Part shown: positions 62,180-64,000 of the stretch, piece by piece
How positions within the stretch are numbered: position 1 is the first letter of the stretch
Layout: each line of letters starts with the position of its first letter
From: JAAYZK01 sp964535025
Lineage (GTDB): Bacteria; Planctomycetota; Phycisphaerae; SM23-33; FEN-1343
NCBI GenBank assembly: GCA_964535025.1
Contig: CAZHRW010000159.1
Span: 24,113-88,112 of the forward strand
DNA length: 64,000 nucleotides
Direction: 5' to 3'
Notes under the pieces: model-generated
What the model saw: the letters and a program-made list of their open reading frames with translations, nothing else
Told to the model about the DNA's origin: nothing
Databases searched by the model: none
Translations under genes and position numbers: made by a program

Positions 62180-63751
62180 TTAGCCGCCCGTCGCGCCGAA
62201 GTTCTGCTTGAGGATCGCGAAGTCGTCGAGGTCCACGTCGCCGTCGCCGTCGAAGTCGCCGTCGGCCCACGTGGCGCCGTCGTCGGCGCCGAAATGGACC
62301 TTGAGGGCGGCGAAGTCGTCGAGGTCGACATCGCCGTCGCCGTCGGCGTCGCCGGGCTGTTGAGCCGCGGCGAGGATGGTCGTGTCGGCGTAGGCGGTCC
62401 AGACGGCCTTGGCGAAGGCGGACGGGGCGTTGGTGCCGGTGCCGCCGCCGCTGGTGACGTCCATGTAGCGGACGGCGTAGTCGAAGTAGGCCTCGTGGTT
62501 CCAATCATCCCGCAGGCCCATGATCGCCGCGGCCAGGGCGGTGGAGGGGATGACGGCGCCGTTGACGGAGCGGTAGGTCGCGTTCCAGGCGCGGTTGTCG
62601 GCTTCGGGTCGCGTGGCGTGGCGGATGCCCCACTCGGGCATGCCGATGTCGCTGACCTCGTAGGGCTCCAGGTCGGCCCGGGTGTCGGGGTTCCAGGTCG
62701 GGCCGTTGGTGATGTCGACGGTCTCCTGGGTGACGTAGAACGTCTGCATGTCGTCGTGGAAGTCGGTGTCCCACTGGCCGCACCCGAGCATGTGGGGGTC
62801 GTCGAGCAGCAGGCCCGCGACGAGGATGGGCAGTTTGCGCCCCGGGCCGTGCCCGCCGTTGGGGGGCCAGCCGCCGCCGACGTCGGCGATCCCGGCGCAG
62901 TCGATGCCGAACTGGACGTAGGGGACCAGCAGGTCGACCTTGTTGGGGCTGCCGGGCAGTTGGGCGAAGTCGACGTTCGCCAGCAGGGCGACGTCGGCGA
63001 GGATCTTGGCCATGTCCCGTCCGTAGTTGGGCATGTTTTCGGACGGATGGAGCATCGCGCCGGCCCACTCGTGGACGTGGTCGATCCAGGGCCGCTGGAT
63101 CCGCCCGGCGAGTGTCGCCACGTCGGGCTCGTTGCCGACCGGGTCGAGGGTCTCGAGGGCGTCGAGGTCGAGGTCGGCGACGTTGAACTTGATCGTCTTG
63201 TCGCTGCCGCAGTAGGCCGGGCGGAAGCTGCCCTCGGGCGCCGGTTCGGCCAGGACCGTCAGGATCGCCCCGGTCCGCGTCGCCGGGCGGGGCGCGCCGG
63301 TGCTGCCGCTGAGGGCGGGGCAGCCGGCTTCCTTGGTGCCGTCGGGGTTGTAGAGCCAACTGACCTGCGAGACCAGCGACGAGCCGCCCTGGAGGACCAG
63401 CGGGTTGGACGTCGAGATCGGCTGGCCGTTGGGCAGGGCGGCATTGAGGTCGGCGCGGTACGAGCTGAGCCCGTCCTCGTAGCCCTGCAGGCCCGTGGCG
63501 TTGGGGTTGAGCATCGACCCGTCGTCGCCGGCGGCGGGCACGAAGCCGTCGTCATGCAGGTCGGTCGAGATGTCGACGAGGGTCACCGGTCCGACGACCC
63601 ACCAGTCGCCCGTGGCGAACCGGCCGACGGTGTAGTCGCCGTCGAAGGTCCACGTGATCCCGTACTGCGAGACGCTCGTGGCGGTCTCGGCGAGGGCGGG
63701 CGAGAGGGCGGTCAGCAGGGCGAGAAGGGCGAAGCAAACGGTCGATCGCAT
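62180..63751 (-). CDS. secreted protein of unknown function with dockerin repeats
   Basis: A 523-residue exported protein with a signal peptide (residues 1-21, cleaved after ALA). The middle 420 residues have no recognised family; SSYRADLNAALPNGQPIST, WIDHVHEWAGAMLHP and YDYAVRYMD-type segments may belong to a structural or glycan-related domain. The C-terminus has two dockerin-like repeats (DVDLDDFAALKVHFG and DVDLDDFAILKQNFG). A GGAGGAC site precedes the ATG. The M14 peptidase and BNR genes follow on the same strand. Confidence 0.85.
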   Translation of the reverse strand: MRSTVCFALLALLTALSPALAETATSVSQYGITWTFDGDYTVGRFATGDWWVVGPVTLVDISTDLHDDGFVPAAGDDGSMLNPNATGLQGYEDGLSSYRADLNAALPNGQPISTSNPLVLQGGSSLVSQVSWLYNPDGTKEAGCPALSGSTGAPRPATRTGAILTVLAEPAPEGSFRPAYCGSDKTIKFNVADLDLDALETLDPVGNEPDVATLAGRIQRPWIDHVHEWAGAMLHPSENMPNYGRDMAKILADVALLANVDFAQLPGSPNKVDLLVPYVQFGIDCAGIADVGGGWPPNGGHGPGRKLPILVAGLLLDDPHMLGCGQWDTDFHDDMQTFYVTQETVDITNGPTWNPDTRADLEPYEVSDIGMPEWGIRHATRPEADNRAWNATYRSVNGAVIPSTALAAAIMGLRDDWNHEAYFDYAVRYMDVTSGGGTGTNAPSAFAKAVWTAYADTTILAAAQQPGDADGDGDVDLDDFAALKVHFGADDGATWADGDFDGDGDVDLDDFAILKQNFGATGG

Positions 63752-63800
63752 GATAGTCCTCCGGGGGGTAAGCATGTCGCGGGCCACGGTCGTGCTTCGT

Positions 63801-63830
63801 ATTCTATCACAGATTCCGCGCAATTGCCAG
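63801..63830 (-). promoter_or_regulatory. putative promoter of the dockerin-protein/peptidase operon
   Basis: Minus-strand TAGAAT (plus 63801-63806) with CTGGCA (plus 63825-63830) 18 nt upstream. The -10 is good, the -35 fair; about 50 nt upstream of the start. Confidence 0.4.
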
Positions 63831-63885
63831 GGGTTAGCTGTATTCATGCATTGCGGGAAGACGACGAAGGGCGCGCTTGGCCTGG

Positions 63886-63999
63886 TCACGCGGCGTCATA
63901 GATCACCTTCCCGAATCTGTGAGCCGGATAGGCGATGCCGCCGATGACGTCTTTGCTGTCCTCGAACCACGTGGTCTCGACGAACAGCAGGTCGATCGG
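63886..63999 (-). CDS. unidentified protein, C-terminal end (partial)
   Basis: An open frame enters from the right edge on the minus strand and encodes 37 residues (PIDLLFVETTWFED...VIYDAA) before TGA at 63886-63888. The codon use is like that of the other genes. Too little is present to name the protein. Confidence 0.6.
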   Translation of the reverse strand, partial: PIDLLFVETTWFEDSKDVIGGIAYPAHRFGKVIYDAA

Positions 64000-64000
64000 G

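Overview
The window is very GC-rich bacterial DNA with dense genes on both strands. It looks like a free-living planctomycete, most probably class Phycisphaerae. The evidence is secreted proteins that begin with an LEPRLML- or LEHRLLL-type motif, C-terminal dockerin-like repeats with a DLDDFaiLK core, ATQP-rich low-complexity linkers, a sulfatase and polysaccharide-degradation repertoire, and Tat-signal redox proteins. There is no rRNA operon, CRISPR array, transposase or prophage. Two tRNA genes are present: Ser(GCT) and Val(CAC).

Layout. 1-5332: end of an alpha/beta hydrolase, then a 1668-residue surface protein with lamin-tail, CotH and dockerin parts. 5333-9209: an intergenic repeat, leuA behind a complete-looking leucine attenuator, trpC, and a CPBP membrane protease. 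9210-12518: a palindromic intergenic element with a leftward promoter, a rhamnulokinase-type kinase, tRNA-Ser and RNase III with a structured leader. 12519-21400: a permease-EIIA fusion, then a five-gene efflux operon (TetR, outer-membrane factor, adaptor, RND pump, PII-like protein). 21421-30767: a parallel beta-helix surface protein, a two-gene amidohydrolase pair in which one member has lost its metal ligands, and a four-gene leftward redox cassette (DUF6599-like, DUF362, polyferredoxin, aldo/keto reductase).

31014-45069: carB, a HisF homologue, a sulfatase, a glycosidase-like protein, an enolase-superfamily racemase/OSBS coupled to a GNAT acyltransferase and an ABC-F ATPase, a second copy of the intergenic repeat, an FAH-family enzyme, tRNA-Val, an RluA-family pseudouridine synthase and a corrinoid protein. 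45258-52337: a lipoprotein and a TPR membrane protein, a CbiX-like chelatase with a phosphoesterase, NikR, a strongly divergent chorismate-synthase homologue, and a P1B metal ATPase. 52519-64000: two tandem heparinase II/III-like lyases, a 954-bp gene-free stretch with GAATTC repeats, a lipoprotein hydrolase followed by a fused remnant of a CoA-disulfide-reductase/DsrE gene, a BNR-repeat protein, an M14 carboxypeptidase split by an in-frame TGA, and a dockerin protein.

How it fits together: the housekeeping genes (leuA, trpC, carB, hisF, rnc) are scattered singly rather than in biosynthetic operons. The accessory genes form short translationally coupled cassettes with ATGA or GTGA overlaps. 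The strongest candidates for new biology are the leucine attenuator, the chorismate-synthase homologue lacking catalytic histidine positions, the amidohydrolase/pseudo-amidohydrolase pair, the redox cassette, and the promoter-bearing palindromic element beside the kinase.
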